Source: an uncultured Flavobacteriales bacterium (GTDB taxonomy: Bacteria; Bacteroidota; Bacteroidia; Flavobacteriales; BACL11). Taken from it: DNA of 54,275 bases. Below the pieces are notes generated by a model. It was not told where the DNA came from and did no database searches. It worked only from the letters and a program-made list of their open reading frames with translations. The stretch spans positions 1 through 54,275 of the forward strand of contig CAJXYM010000009.1 of NCBI GenBank assembly GCA_913063045.1, read 5' to 3'. Positions within the stretch are counted from its first letter, which is position 1. Each line of letters opens with the position of its first letter. Positions 36,180 to 45,292 of the stretch are shown in pieces. The position numbers and the translations under genes are program-made.

Positions 36180-37320
36180 AAAAATAATATTTCATATTGG
36201 TGGTGAAGATGTTCGAATGCGTATTCCTATTTTAAAGAAAATGATAAAAAATGAATTCTTAGTTGCTGCAATAGGATGTAATGACCATAAAGCATTTAGC
36301 AAACATGGAATCAAATATTTTAATTACCATTTAAATCGGTCTATTAGTTTGCTTTCTGATATACGCTCAAAACATCAATTAACAAAGATTTTTAAAAATG
36401 AAAATCCAGATTTAATCCATTTATTTGATACAAAACCAGGGGTGCTATTCCCTAAGGTGGCAAAAAATTCTGGTATCAAGCATGTTGTTAGAACAGTCAC
36501 AGGAATGGGTTATATTTTTTCCTCCAGCTCTATTTTTATTAAAATGTTGAGGCCTCTTTATAGGTATGTTCAAAAAAAAGCAATTTTTTATACTGATGCA
36601 GTAATATTTCAAAATATTGATGATAAAAAATACTTTGAAAAATATAATTTAGTTCATAAAAATAAAAGTTATTTAGTAGCAAGTTCAGGTATCGATGTTG
36701 AGTCATTTATATCTGATAAACCAAGTAAAGACGGCCAAGATAAATTACGATCTGATTTGGGTTATAAAGATAATCATATTGTGGTTACCTTAGTTGCTCG
36801 ATTAATCAAAGATAAGGGTGTAATGGAGTTTTTGAAAGCTGCTAGACTATTGTCTAGTTACTCAAATATCAAATTTTTAGTGGTTGGACCAATCGCAGGA
36901 GAGGGATTTCAAGCGATTTCAAAATCTAAATTAGATTCATATGCTGATTGTGTAAATTATATTGGTTCAGTTGATAATGTTGCAGAGATATTATCTATTT
37001 CAGATATATTTGTTCTTCCTACATATTATAGAGAGGGTTTGCCACGTATTTTATTAGAGGCAGGGTCGCTTGGGCTTCCAATTATTGCTACAGATATGCC
37101 TGGATGTCGAGATGTTGTTAGGCATAATTGGAATGGCCTTCTTATTCCGATTAGAGATCCTATTGCCCTTGGAGAAGCAATAAAAAAATTATCACACAAT
37201 GCTGCTTTAAGGCAAGCAATGGGAAATAGAAATCCATCTTTCATTAAAGATAACTTTGATTTATCAATTGTTGCTGATGCTTATGCAGCTATCTATAGGG
37301 ACTTACTAAATCATGCCTAA
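36166..37320 (+). CDS. GT4-type glycosyltransferase (CapM/PglA-like)
   Basis: This 384-residue GT-B protein begins at a TTG, giving MPLIKKIIFHIGGEDVRMRI. The family core starts at once, and the first in-frame ATG (36217) would remove part of the first strand, so the TTG is preferred. LFDTKPGVLFPKVAKNSGIK and VRTVTGMGYIFSS are typical of PglA/CapM-like enzymes that add the second sugar to a lipid-linked primer. The donor domain has VTLVARLIKDKGVMEFLKAA and the EX7E block REGLPRILLEAGSLGLPI. The nearby initiating transferase gene at 38461 fits that role. Confidence 0.9.
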   Translation: MPLIKKIIFHIGGEDVRMRIPILKKMIKNEFLVAAIGCNDHKAFSKHGIKYFNYHLNRSISLLSDIRSKHQLTKIFKNENPDLIHLFDTKPGVLFPKVAKNSGIKHVVRTVTGMGYIFSSSSIFIKMLRPLYRYVQKKAIFYTDAVIFQNIDDKKYFEKYNLVHKNKSYLVASSGIDVESFISDKPSKDGQDKLRSDLGYKDNHIVVTLVARLIKDKGVMEFLKAARLLSSYSNIKFLVVGPIAGEGFQAISKSKLDSYADCVNYIGSVDNVAEILSISDIFVLPTYYREGLPRILLEAGSLGLPIIATDMPGCRDVVRHNWNGLLIPIRDPIALGEAIKKLSHNAALRQAMGNRNPSFIKDNFDLSIVADAYAAIYRDLLNHA

Positions 37321-38464
37321 ATTCATACCTTTTTCAATTCCAGATATTGATGACTCTGAAATTAATGAAGTTGTTGACACCCTTCGAACTGGTTGGTTAA
37401 CGACAGGTCCTAAAGTCAAGTTATTTGAATCAAACTTTGAACAGTTTATTGGTCCTGAAGTCCAAGCTGCTTCGGTCAATTCAGCAACAGCTGGGCTTCA
37501 TTTATCTCTTGAGGCTCTTGGTATTGGAGTAGGAGATGAAGTAATTCTTCCTAGCCTTACCTTTACAGCTACAGCGGAAGTTGTGAGTTATTTAAATGCT
37601 GATGTAAAGTTAGTGGACATAGATTCTAAAACCTTAAATATAGATATTAATAAAATTCGACTCGCAATTACTCCAAAGACGAAGGCTATTATAGTAGTGC
37701 ATTATGCTGGATTAAGTTGTAATATGGATGAAGTATTGTTGTTGGCGAAGGAGTTTCAATTAAAAGTAGTTGAAGATGCTGCGCATGCTTTGCCGTCATT
37801 TTATAAAGCAAGTATTATTGGATCTTTGCATTCTGATGCAACAGTATTTAGCTTTTATGCTAATAAAACAATGACTACTGGAGAAGGTGGAATGGTTGTT
37901 TCTCGGAATAGCGATTTGATAAAGAGAATTAAAATAATGCGTCTGCATGGTATTGATAGAGATGTATTTGATCGATTTCAATCTAAGAAACCTACTTGGT
38001 TTTATGAGGTAGTTGCCCCTGGGTTTAAATATAATATGACTGATATTGCAGCTGCAATAGGAATTCATCAGCTAAAAAAGCTACCTAAATTTTTAGAAAG
38101 AAGACAGTTTTTGGTCGAGCGTTATCTTACTAAATTAGTTGATTTGCCTTTGATTTTACCGCCTGACGATATTCATGGTGGAGGACATGCCTGGCATTTA
38201 TTTGTAATTCGGATCAATACCGATGCTAAAATTAATCGAGATGATTTGATTCAATTTCTAAGCGATAAAGGCGTTGGAACAAGTGTTCATTATATTCCGT
38301 TGCATCGGCAGCCTTTTTGGAAAAATAAATATAATTTAACAAATAGTATGTTTCCAGAGGCCGACAAAGCTTATTTATCCATGGTGAGCATACCTTTATA
38401 TACTGCTATGACTAATGAGCAGCAGGATTATATTATTAGAACTTTACATGAGGCTTTTGAGTGA
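37313..38464 (+). CDS. DegT/DnrJ/EryC1/StrS-family aminotransferase (PglE-like)
   Basis: This 383-residue PLP enzyme begins MPKFIPFSIPDIDDSEINEV and has RTGWLTTGPKVKLFE, AASVNSATAGLHLSLEAL, ILPSLTFTATAEVVSY, VEDAAHALPSF and the PLP lysine in FSFYANKTMTTGEGGM. It matches UDP-4-keto-6-deoxy-HexNAc aminotransferases such as PglE/PseC/WbpE-type enzymes. It overlaps the preceding gene by 8 nt and the sugar transferase gene by GTGA. The dehydratase gene at 39060 would make its keto-sugar substrate, yielding UDP-4-amino-4,6-dideoxy-HexNAc (inference). Confidence 0.92.
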   Translation: MPKFIPFSIPDIDDSEINEVVDTLRTGWLTTGPKVKLFESNFEQFIGPEVQAASVNSATAGLHLSLEALGIGVGDEVILPSLTFTATAEVVSYLNADVKLVDIDSKTLNIDINKIRLAITPKTKAIIVVHYAGLSCNMDEVLLLAKEFQLKVVEDAAHALPSFYKASIIGSLHSDATVFSFYANKTMTTGEGGMVVSRNSDLIKRIKIMRLHGIDRDVFDRFQSKKPTWFYEVVAPGFKYNMTDIAAAIGIHQLKKLPKFLERRQFLVERYLTKLVDLPLILPPDDIHGGGHAWHLFVIRINTDAKINRDDLIQFLSDKGVGTSVHYIPLHRQPFWKNKYNLTNSMFPEADKAYLSMVSIPLYTAMTNEQQDYIIRTLHEAFE

Positions 38465-39054
38465 TTAAGCGATTGTTAGATTTATTAGTTGCTTTTACTG
38501 GGATAATTTTTTTAAGCCCATTTTTTATATTATTTGCTTTATGGATTAAATTAGATTCTCACGGGCCAATATTTTTTCGACAAGTTCGAGTAGGGTTAAA
38601 TGGAGAAAATTTTAAAATACATAAGTTTAGATCTATGTACATAAACTCTGAAAGTAAAGGAAAATTAACAGTCAGAGATGATGTCAGAATTACAAGGTCT
38701 GGTAAATTTATTCGGCGATTTAAGGTTGATGAATTACCTCAGTTATTTGATGTTTTAATTGGTAGGATGAGTCTAGTAGGTCCTAGGCCTGAAGTCCAAG
38801 AGTTTATTAATGAATACCCTCCAGATATTAGAAAAAAAATTCTGTCTATAAGACCAGGCATTACTGATATGGCTTCGATTGAAATGATAGATGAGAATGA
38901 AATTTTAGGAAATTTTAAAGATTTCAAAAAAGCATATATAGAAACTATATTGCCTACCAAACAAAAGCTCTATCTTGACTATGTTGAGAATCATAATATT
39001 TGGATGGATATTCATATTATTTTATTAACTATTAAAAAAGTTTTTTCCCGATAA
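38461..39054 (+). CDS. Undecaprenyl-phosphate initiating sugar phosphotransferase (PglC-size)
   Basis: This 197-residue monotopic-type transferase has one N-terminal hydrophobic segment (LLDLLVAFTGIIFLSPFFIL). It has the family blocks GPIFFRQVRVGLNG, FKIHKFRSM, VRDDVRITRSGKFIRRFKVDELPQLFDVL and MSLVGPRPEVQEF with the catalytic Asp-Glu pair. The length is that of PglC, lacking the extra helices of WcaJ/WbaP. It loads the first phosphosugar on undecaprenyl phosphate at the inner membrane. The start is a GTG overlapping the aminotransferase stop (GTGA). It ends 5 nt before the dehydratase gene. Confidence 0.95.
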   Translation: MIKRLLDLLVAFTGIIFLSPFFILFALWIKLDSHGPIFFRQVRVGLNGENFKIHKFRSMYINSESKGKLTVRDDVRITRSGKFIRRFKVDELPQLFDVLIGRMSLVGPRPEVQEFINEYPPDIRKKILSIRPGITDMASIEMIDENEILGNFKDFKKAYIETILPTKQKLYLDYVENHNIWMDIHIILLTIKKVFSR

Positions 39055-39059
39055 TTCTT

Positions 39060-40973
39060 ATGATTAATAGATTAACTAGTTTATCAAACAATTCTAAAAA
39101 GCTAGTTCAGATACTAACTGATTCTACTGCTGTAATTGTAATATTATTGCTTTCATTCTCAATTAGATTGGGGGTTTGGTATTTTCCTGGTAGTGATTTG
39201 CTATGGTTAATATTTGGCTCTCCTATTTTTGCTATTCCTATCTTTTGGCGTTTTAGTCTTTACCGATCAGTTATTCGATTCATTGGCTTTAAGAGTCTAT
39301 GGCAAGTAGTTCAAGCAGTATCACTATATGCCCTAGTTTGGGGGATTTTTGGATTTATGGCTTCATTAGATGGTATACCTAGGTCTGTAATCTTAATTAA
39401 CTGGATTCTTTCTATACTAATAATTTGTGGTCTGCGTGTAATTGCCCACTGGTTATTAAATAGAGAAAACTTACTTAAAATAAATTCTTCCGATGGCACT
39501 AATCGAAAAGTTACTTTAGTCTATGGCGCTGGGGAAGTAGGAATGCAATTAGTATTAGCCTTAAAGCATTCGTCTGAATATCTCCCTATCGGCTTTATTG
39601 ACGACTCTATTGAGCTATATGGAAGACAAATTCAAGGCCTTGAGGTCTATTCTTTAATCCAAATCACTGATTTAATTGATAAATATAAAGTTGACGAGAT
39701 TTTGATTGCTCAGCCACCCACTTCACGTGCAAAGAGACGAGTCCTTCTAGATAAATTAGAGTTGTTTCCAGTTCTTGTTCGTATTTTGCCAGGTTTAACA
39801 GAGCTTGCTGAAGGCAAGGTTAATATTAGTGATTTGCGTGAAGTAGATATTAAAGATTTGCTTGGAAGGGACTCAGTTAAGCCCCAAGAGGAGCTATTAA
39901 GTAAAAACATAAATGATAAAGTTGTTTTGGTAACTGGCGCTGGTGGTTCAATTGGTGCAGAACTATGCAGACAAGTAATTATTTTAGAGCCCACATGTTT
40001 AATATTATATGAAATGAATGAATTGGCACTTTATAACATCGAAAAAGAGCTTTCTAAGATTAATACTAACCTTATTGATATTTATCCAGTCTTAGGCAGC
40101 GTTAATAATAAAAACCGCCTTATAAAGGTTTTTAAAAGGTTCAGAGTAAATACTGTTTATCATGCTGCAGCATATAAACATGTTCCAATGGTTGAGTTTA
40201 ATAACACTGAAGGTGTTGAAAATAATATATTTGGAACACTATATTGTGCGCAAGCTGCCATTCAAGAAGGGGTTGAGACATTTTTGTTAATTTCAACTGA
40301 CAAAGCCGTTCGGCCAACCAATACAATGGGCGCAACAAAGCGAATTGCTGAGTTAATACTTCAAGCATTATCAAGTAAAAATTTTGGAATTAAGTTTACT
40401 ATAGTACGTTTTGGTAATGTGCTGGGTTCTAGTGGGTCAGTAATACCATTATTTAAGAAACAGATTAAAGATGGAGGACCTCTAACCGTAACGGATAAAA
40501 ATATTTATAGATATTTTATGACCATACAGGAGGCAGTTGAGTTAGTAATTCAATCTGGAGCCATGGGGACAGGGGGTGATGTTTTTGTTCTAGATATGGG
40601 AGAGCCTGTCCTTATTAGTGATTTAGCTAAAAAAATGATACGTTTAAGTGGACTTAATGTTAAAGATGAGTTTAATCCTGAAGGTGATATTGAGATTAAA
40701 TTCACAGGGCTTAGGCCTGGGGAAAAGCTTTATGAAGAATTATTAATAGGCAGTAATGTTAGTGATACAGATAACCCACTTATTATGCGTGCTAAAGAAG
40801 AAATGATGTTGTGGGAGGATTTAGAGCCAATTTTGCTTGATCTAAAGGATTCAGTTCAAAAGTGCGACTATGAGCTAATTCGAAGACTTCTAGTTAAGAC
40901 TGTTCCTGACTTTAAGCCTCAGATTGGTATTACAGATGTATTATATGAGACGCCAAAATCTTTTAGAAAGTAA
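39060..40973 (+). CDS. Membrane UDP-HexNAc 4,6-dehydratase (WbpM/PglF/CapD family)
   Basis: This 637-residue protein has four N-terminal transmembrane helices (about residues 15-130). A first Rossmann-like domain starts at VTLVYGAGEVGMQLVLAL, and the SDR domain starts at VVLVTGAGGSIGAELCRQV (about 288). The catalytic region reads LLISTDKAVRPTNTMGATKR, with Met replacing the usual SDR Tyr, as in WbpM/FlaA1 enzymes. These proteins convert UDP-GlcNAc to the 4-keto-6-deoxy sugar. With the aminotransferase and the PglC-like transferase it forms an initiation module. A gap of about 270 bp and an opposing gene follow, so this ends the plus-strand block. Confidence 0.95.
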   Translation: MINRLTSLSNNSKKLVQILTDSTAVIVILLLSFSIRLGVWYFPGSDLLWLIFGSPIFAIPIFWRFSLYRSVIRFIGFKSLWQVVQAVSLYALVWGIFGFMASLDGIPRSVILINWILSILIICGLRVIAHWLLNRENLLKINSSDGTNRKVTLVYGAGEVGMQLVLALKHSSEYLPIGFIDDSIELYGRQIQGLEVYSLIQITDLIDKYKVDEILIAQPPTSRAKRRVLLDKLELFPVLVRILPGLTELAEGKVNISDLREVDIKDLLGRDSVKPQEELLSKNINDKVVLVTGAGGSIGAELCRQVIILEPTCLILYEMNELALYNIEKELSKINTNLIDIYPVLGSVNNKNRLIKVFKRFRVNTVYHAAAYKHVPMVEFNNTEGVENNIFGTLYCAQAAIQEGVETFLLISTDKAVRPTNTMGATKRIAELILQALSSKNFGIKFTIVRFGNVLGSSGSVIPLFKKQIKDGGPLTVTDKNIYRYFMTIQEAVELVIQSGAMGTGGDVFVLDMGEPVLISDLAKKMIRLSGLNVKDEFNPEGDIEIKFTGLRPGEKLYEELLIGSNVSDTDNPLIMRAKEEMMLWEDLEPILLDLKDSVQKCDYELIRRLLVKTVPDFKPQIGITDVLYETPKSFRK

Positions 40974-41247
40974 TATAATTTTATATATCTTATTGAAGCA
41001 ACAAAAGCTAGTAATAATGTAAATACTTTTGAGAATGCAGCTCTCTGAAGAATAGGATTTTTGTGTTTAAACCAACAGCTAATTTTTCAAAACTAGAGCC
41101 TATCTAATACCTCTTCATTAGTATTTCTACGACCACTTATAATTGAATTATAAACTTATTATTTAAGCTGAATAATTAGTTATTTATTCTATGATTTCTT
41201 TGATTTTCTGAATATAGATAACTTTTGTGTTTTGTGCATTAATGTAA
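40974..41247. other. Convergent intergenic region
   Basis: These 274 bp lie between the 3' ends of the plus-strand block and a minus-strand methyltransferase gene. A perfect 8-1-8 palindrome, TTATAATT-G-AATTATAA, is at 41137-41153. It is AT-only apart from the centre and is not a convincing terminator. No GC-rich hairpin with a T-run and no supported gene is visible. Confidence 0.5.
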
Positions 41248-41850
41248 CTATATTTTTTTTATTGAGTAGACTTTTACTCTTCCATTATCTGTGTTACTAA
41301 TTTCATCAATAGTGTGCTTATATTTAATAAGATTTATAATATCATGTGAATATTTCCTATCTGGATCATTATAAAAAGTATCAGTTATTATTACTCCATT
41401 CTTTCTTAAATTATTTTTAAAATAATAATTTATTGTTTCTTTTAAGATAGTTGGTTCTATATTTTGAGTAAAGTCAATAATAATAATAGCATCGTATTTA
41501 CCAGTTAATTTATCTACTGAAAAATTAAATTGATTAGTTATAATTGGCGGCCCTTTATTCAAAAAAAATGAGAAAAAATGAAGCCCTCTTATTACATTAA
41601 TATGTTTATCATAACCATATTTTTTTTTAAATGGAAGTCTTCTTATTATATCTCCAGTACCACATCCAATATCAATAACAGACTCCATATCTTTATTTTG
41701 TTTCAGATATCTTACTATGTCAACAGCATATTTTCTTTGTATAAAGGGCACGCAGTTCCAACTATCATATTTAAATATTAATTGAGGTATACGATTAAAT
41801 TGATAAATTGTTAGTTTTAGAATTATTTTTATAATTAGTGTTTTCAACAT
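41248..41850 (-). CDS. Class I SAM-dependent methyltransferase
   Basis: The 200-residue protein has an N-terminal hydrophobic stretch (MLKTLIIKIILKLTIYQF), and motif I is seen in MESVIDIGCGTGDIIRRLPF (about residue 60). IDFTQNIEPTILKETINYYF and NGVIITDTFY fit the later strands of the fold. It is short for the class. Its codon composition is even more AT-rich than the neighbouring genes, by inspection. It is separated from the next minus-strand gene by 317 bp, so it may be its own transcription unit. The methyl acceptor is unknown, but the context suggests a cell-surface glycan. Confidence 0.75.
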   Translation of the reverse strand: MLKTLIIKIILKLTIYQFNRIPQLIFKYDSWNCVPFIQRKYAVDIVRYLKQNKDMESVIDIGCGTGDIIRRLPFKKKYGYDKHINVIRGLHFFSFFLNKGPPIITNQFNFSVDKLTGKYDAIIIIDFTQNIEPTILKETINYYFKNNLRKNGVIITDTFYNDPDRKYSHDIINLIKYKHTIDEISNTDNGRVKVYSIKKI

Positions 41851-42167
41851 TATGAAATTTGTTTAAAATTTAAGAAAATTTGTAACTACAATTTTGATAA
41901 TCGATTCCAAGAAATAATATTATACCTTTCCATAGGGCTAGAATTTGATTTCAGTTTTTTAAATTATTGAAATGGAAAAAAAGCTTTTTTCAGAAGAGGA
42001 GGGGCATATAAGTATTAAACATACTCCTAATATAAATCCTAAAGAGGCTATTAAGTTATGCATAACTATATCTCAGTAAACCAGACCTGAATAATCTTAA
42101 GAATTGGAAATATAATTATTCTTCGAACAACTTTAAAACAAAACCCAAAAAATCCTAAGTTATAGAA
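41851..42167. other. Intergenic region between two minus-strand genes
   Basis: This 317-bp AT-rich stretch contains only one short plus-strand open frame (41972-42079), described separately. No RNA gene, clear hairpin or promoter pair was recognised. The minus-strand promoter of the methyltransferase should lie here. Confidence 0.45.
41972..42079 (+). pseudogene. Possible small ORF or gene-start remnant (35 codons)
   Basis: An ATG-initiated frame encodes 35 residues, MEKKLFSEEEGHISIKHTPN followed by INPKEAIKLCITISQ. Its composition is mixed and soluble, unlike random AT-rich translation, and GAAGAGGAGG lies inside rather than before it. It is opposite in strand to both neighbours. It could be the 5' scrap of a lost gene or a chance frame. 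No family was recognised. Confidence 0.2.
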
Positions 42168-43715
42168 TTAATCTTTCAAGGGATTATTAGGCCTTATTAA
42201 ACCAAAATAAATTATATAAATAACAACTGACTCAAATAGTATTAATAGAAAAATACTATTAACAAAACTAAAGTTAATATTTAATAAGAGTAATAATAAC
42301 CCTAAAATTATTGTAAGTAAAATAATAAAAATCTTTAAATTACTTTTATTTAGTGGTAATAATTTAAATTCTCTATACAAGTAAATTCCTAGAAAAAAAT
42401 CTGAAATAATTATTACTAAATAAAAAAATCCAACAACACCAAGTACACCAAAAAAAGTAGCAATAAACTCTGAAAAGAGCAATAAAGTAGTTAAAGATAA
42501 AGAGATAATAACTATTTCAACATTTTGTTTTCCTTTCATTTGAGTAACTAACGAAGTTGGACCAATTATTAAAGTTAAGGAAAGATAAGCAAGCATTATC
42601 ATTACAAATTCGCTGTTTTCTTTATATTCGCCACCAAACAAAAAATTCATTATATATTCAGAAAAAATAGCTAAAAATATAATCAAAGGATAAGAGCAAA
42701 CAACTGTCCATTTTGCTAGCAATTTATAAGTTTCTAAAAACATATCTGTTTTTTCTTCAATTGCCATCTTAGAAATAAAAGAGCTGTTGATAGCAGATTT
42801 TATCAATAGTCCAATAAATAGTAATTTTAATGAAACAGAAAAGTACGCAACAGACTCAATACTTATATAATCATGTAATAAAAATATTGCCAATCTATCT
42901 CTAAGGATCCAAACTACAATTAATAAAGTTGAATATGCAGCAAAAACTTTGATATTTTTTGAAACCTCTTTTTCTTTATTGGAAGAAAATTCTAGAGTAT
43001 TTATACTTTTTCTAATATAAGAATAAAATATTAAACAACCTAGAAATACTGAAAACATAATTCCTCCAAGATATACGTATAAAACATTCATTAGAGAAAC
43101 ATCATTTAATGATATTAGATAAATAAGGCCAATTAAAGCAAAGATATTTGGATAAACTTCATTAACAAAATTGAACATTTTTGTGTTTTCAGCTGCTCTA
43201 AATGTGACTGATAATAAGTACATACATGATGTGAACAAGATAAGTGCTAGAACAATTGCAATATCCCAAGATACTCCAGTGATATCTTCAAAAAAGAATC
43301 CTAAGGACTTGGATGGGTAAAAAAAGATAACAAGAAAAACCAATAAGTACAGCATTAGCATTAATAAAACTACCTTTAATAATAATAAAAGGGCATTTTT
43401 ATGATCACCAATATTTACAAATTTTGGAAAATATCTTTCTATAACACTTCTTGCTCCACCAGATACAAAATTAGTTATGATAACAACAGCGCCAAGAACT
43501 AAAGCAAATTGAGCATAGTCATAAACTGACAATATTTTAATAATTATGATATCAATAATAAATTTCATTAATGAGCCAAAAGACCCATAAATAAGGGTTT
43601 TAAAGGCATTTTGCGCAAGTTTTTTATTTTTATTATTAAGTGGATTCTCAGAAAAAAACTTAGATACTTTATTATTGCTAGCTAAAATCACTTTTCTTAT
43701 TGAAGAAAAACTCAT
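42168..43715 (-). CDS. Second polysaccharide flippase (Wzx/MATE-like)
   Basis: This 515-residue protein is largely hydrophobic with about 12-14 helices. It begins with a basic cytoplasmic tail and then AFKTLIYGSFGSLMKFIIDI, ISVYDYAQFALVLGAV and GARSVIERYFPKF, the PST-family N-terminal pattern. It is not closely similar to the flippase encoded at 26321, by inspection. It shares an ATGA overlap with the upstream deacetylase-like gene. A second flippase in the same window implies either another glycan or another lipid-linked substrate. Confidence 0.87.
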   Translation of the reverse strand: MSFSSIRKVILASNNKVSKFFSENPLNNKNKKLAQNAFKTLIYGSFGSLMKFIIDIIIIKILSVYDYAQFALVLGAVVIITNFVSGGARSVIERYFPKFVNIGDHKNALLLLLKVVLLMLMLYLLVFLVIFFYPSKSLGFFFEDITGVSWDIAIVLALILFTSCMYLLSVTFRAAENTKMFNFVNEVYPNIFALIGLIYLISLNDVSLMNVLYVYLGGIMFSVFLGCLIFYSYIRKSINTLEFSSNKEKEVSKNIKVFAAYSTLLIVVWILRDRLAIFLLHDYISIESVAYFSVSLKLLFIGLLIKSAINSSFISKMAIEEKTDMFLETYKLLAKWTVVCSYPLIIFLAIFSEYIMNFLFGGEYKENSEFVMIMLAYLSLTLIIGPTSLVTQMKGKQNVEIVIISLSLTTLLLFSEFIATFFGVLGVVGFFYLVIIISDFFLGIYLYREFKLLPLNKSNLKIFIILLTIILGLLLLLLNINFSFVNSIFLLILFESVVIYIIYFGLIRPNNPLKD

Positions 43716-44467
43716 AGTATTAAATTTTTAAAATAATAGATAGACTTGTAGAAAATTTTAAAGACGTGATCGCCTATACCTAATTTTCTATCTTTATAAT
43801 ATTCTTCAATTTTATTAAAATCTAGAATTTTATTATTGTATTTCTTAATATTTTTATGAAGGCTCTTTATATCTTCTTGAGTCCACTTATTATGATGAAG
43901 ACATACTGTCCAAAGTCCAAAAGGTAATTTTCTAAATCTCCATAATTGCTGAGGTACCCAAAATAACCCATAATAATTGTAAGGAAGTAATGTAAATGTG
44001 TCACTAACACTCCTGAAGCCATTTACTCTTAATGCTTTTAAGGTATTAAAATCAAATGAGTGGGCAGGTGCAATCCAAACTTTAGGTTTTTGACAATTAT
44101 ATGAAGAAAAAATATCTAAAGCACTTTTTATTTTATTAATCTGCTCATTTTCAGGTATACCTGCAAATTCACTAAAATTGTTTAGCCCAACAATCCCAGC
44201 ATTTTTAGTTGTATAAACATGTGTATAGCCATGAAGCGCAATTGTCCAACCTTTTTTTTCCCATTTTCTTACACGACTCCAAAAATATTCCTCATCAACA
44301 TCATTTGTAAACATAATATTTGGATCTTTACATCTAGGTACTATAGCAACTATTGGTTTAATATTATTTGAGTCAAGAAGTTCTTCAATTAAATTCCATA
44401 TATTCCAATTCATAAATGGAGAGATATCATCAAATCTTAATAAATATTTTGCAGAAAATATTGACAT
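43712..44467 (-). CDS. DUF2334-like polysaccharide deacetylase-fold protein
   Basis: The 251-residue protein begins MSIFSAKYLLRFDDISPFMN, with the FDD metal-binding pair. TIALHGYTHVYTT supplies the histidine pair (HGYTH), and KVWIAPAHSFDFNTLKALR resembles later motifs. This is the arrangement of DUF2334/CE4-like carbohydrate deacetylases. No signal peptide is visible. It lies 4 nt after the methyltransferase gene and overlaps the flippase gene by ATGA, forming a three-gene unit. It probably deacetylates a sugar precursor. Its partner enzyme and substrate are unknown. Confidence 0.78.
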   Translation of the reverse strand: MSIFSAKYLLRFDDISPFMNWNIWNLIEELLDSNNIKPIVAIVPRCKDPNIMFTNDVDEEYFWSRVRKWEKKGWTIALHGYTHVYTTKNAGIVGLNNFSEFAGIPENEQINKIKSALDIFSSYNCQKPKVWIAPAHSFDFNTLKALRVNGFRSVSDTFTLLPYNYYGLFWVPQQLWRFRKLPFGLWTVCLHHNKWTQEDIKSLHKNIKKYNNKILDFNKIEEYYKDRKLGIGDHVFKIFYKSIYYFKNLIL

Positions 44468-44471
44468 TGCT

Positions 44472-45245
44472 CTATCTCTTAAATTCCTTATTGCTCATCA
44501 AAACAACCCTTGATCTAAAAGTCGAATAAAACCTTGATATGATATTTAATATATATTTATTATTTAAAATTTTTGGTAATTTTCTACTATGTTTAATCCA
44601 TGGGCCTTCAATAAATTCAACATAATTGAATGCTTTATAAAAATGATTTTTTAAATCTTTTTTTGACATGTAATTTGTTCTATTATTTAAAAAGTTAAAG
44701 TTTTCTTGGACTAATTCATAAATAGTTAAATCTTTTTGTTCTCTGATTCTAAATCCAATAATCGCCCAAAAGTAAAGCCAGATTTTATGACTCAATATAG
44801 AAGAGAAAGGAACTTTTATATGTCCTTCAAAAATTCTAAATTTAGAAGGAAATACATGTATTACACATCCATTATCATTTAATATCCTACTTTGTTCAAT
44901 AAGTGTTTCACTATAATTCATAACATGCTCAAAAACTTGTTCAGAATATATCAGATTGAAACTATTATCATTGTAAGGTAGTTCGTAATCACCATCTTGA
45001 GGAATCAATTTTAAAAAATCTTGATCATGATTATTATTCATAGTATTATCACTATTTTGATAATCAAGAATACCTTCTTTAAATTTAAAATCACATCCGA
45101 AAGCATCATAATTTAGACTCCTAAAGCTGCGAACTTTATCTCCACTTCCACATCCAAAATCTAATATCTTACAATCTTTCAGATTTATCTGATAGTCTGA
45201 CAAAATCTTTTCATATCTACTAATTAATTTATTTTTTTCAATCAT
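44472..45245 (-). CDS. Class I SAM-dependent methyltransferase
   Basis: This 257-residue protein has motif I in CKILDFGCGSGDKVRSFRSL (about residue 25), FGCDFKFKEG (motif II) and SFNLIYSEQVFEHVMNYSET (motif IV/post-I region). That is the methyltransferase-11/23 pattern common among polysaccharide-locus methyltransferases. It is the first gene of the minus-strand trio with the deacetylase-like protein and the flippase. A role in methylating a glycan terminus is plausible but unproven. Confidence 0.83.
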   Translation of the reverse strand: MIEKNKLISRYEKILSDYQINLKDCKILDFGCGSGDKVRSFRSLNYDAFGCDFKFKEGILDYQNSDNTMNNNHDQDFLKLIPQDGDYELPYNDNSFNLIYSEQVFEHVMNYSETLIEQSRILNDNGCVIHVFPSKFRIFEGHIKVPFSSILSHKIWLYFWAIIGFRIREQKDLTIYELVQENFNFLNNRTNYMSKKDLKNHFYKAFNYVEFIEGPWIKHSRKLPKILNNKYILNIISRFYSTFRSRVVLMSNKEFKR

Positions 45246-45292
45246 TTACAACTCCTTCTGGTTTTGTTGCACTGAAATTAATAACATTAAAA

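Noticed and set aside
41137-41153. Perfect 8-1-8 palindrome in the convergent gap as a terminator
   Set aside because: It consists almost wholly of A and T, so a stable terminator hairpin is not expected, and it lacks a following T-run; chance is plausible in such AT-rich DNA.
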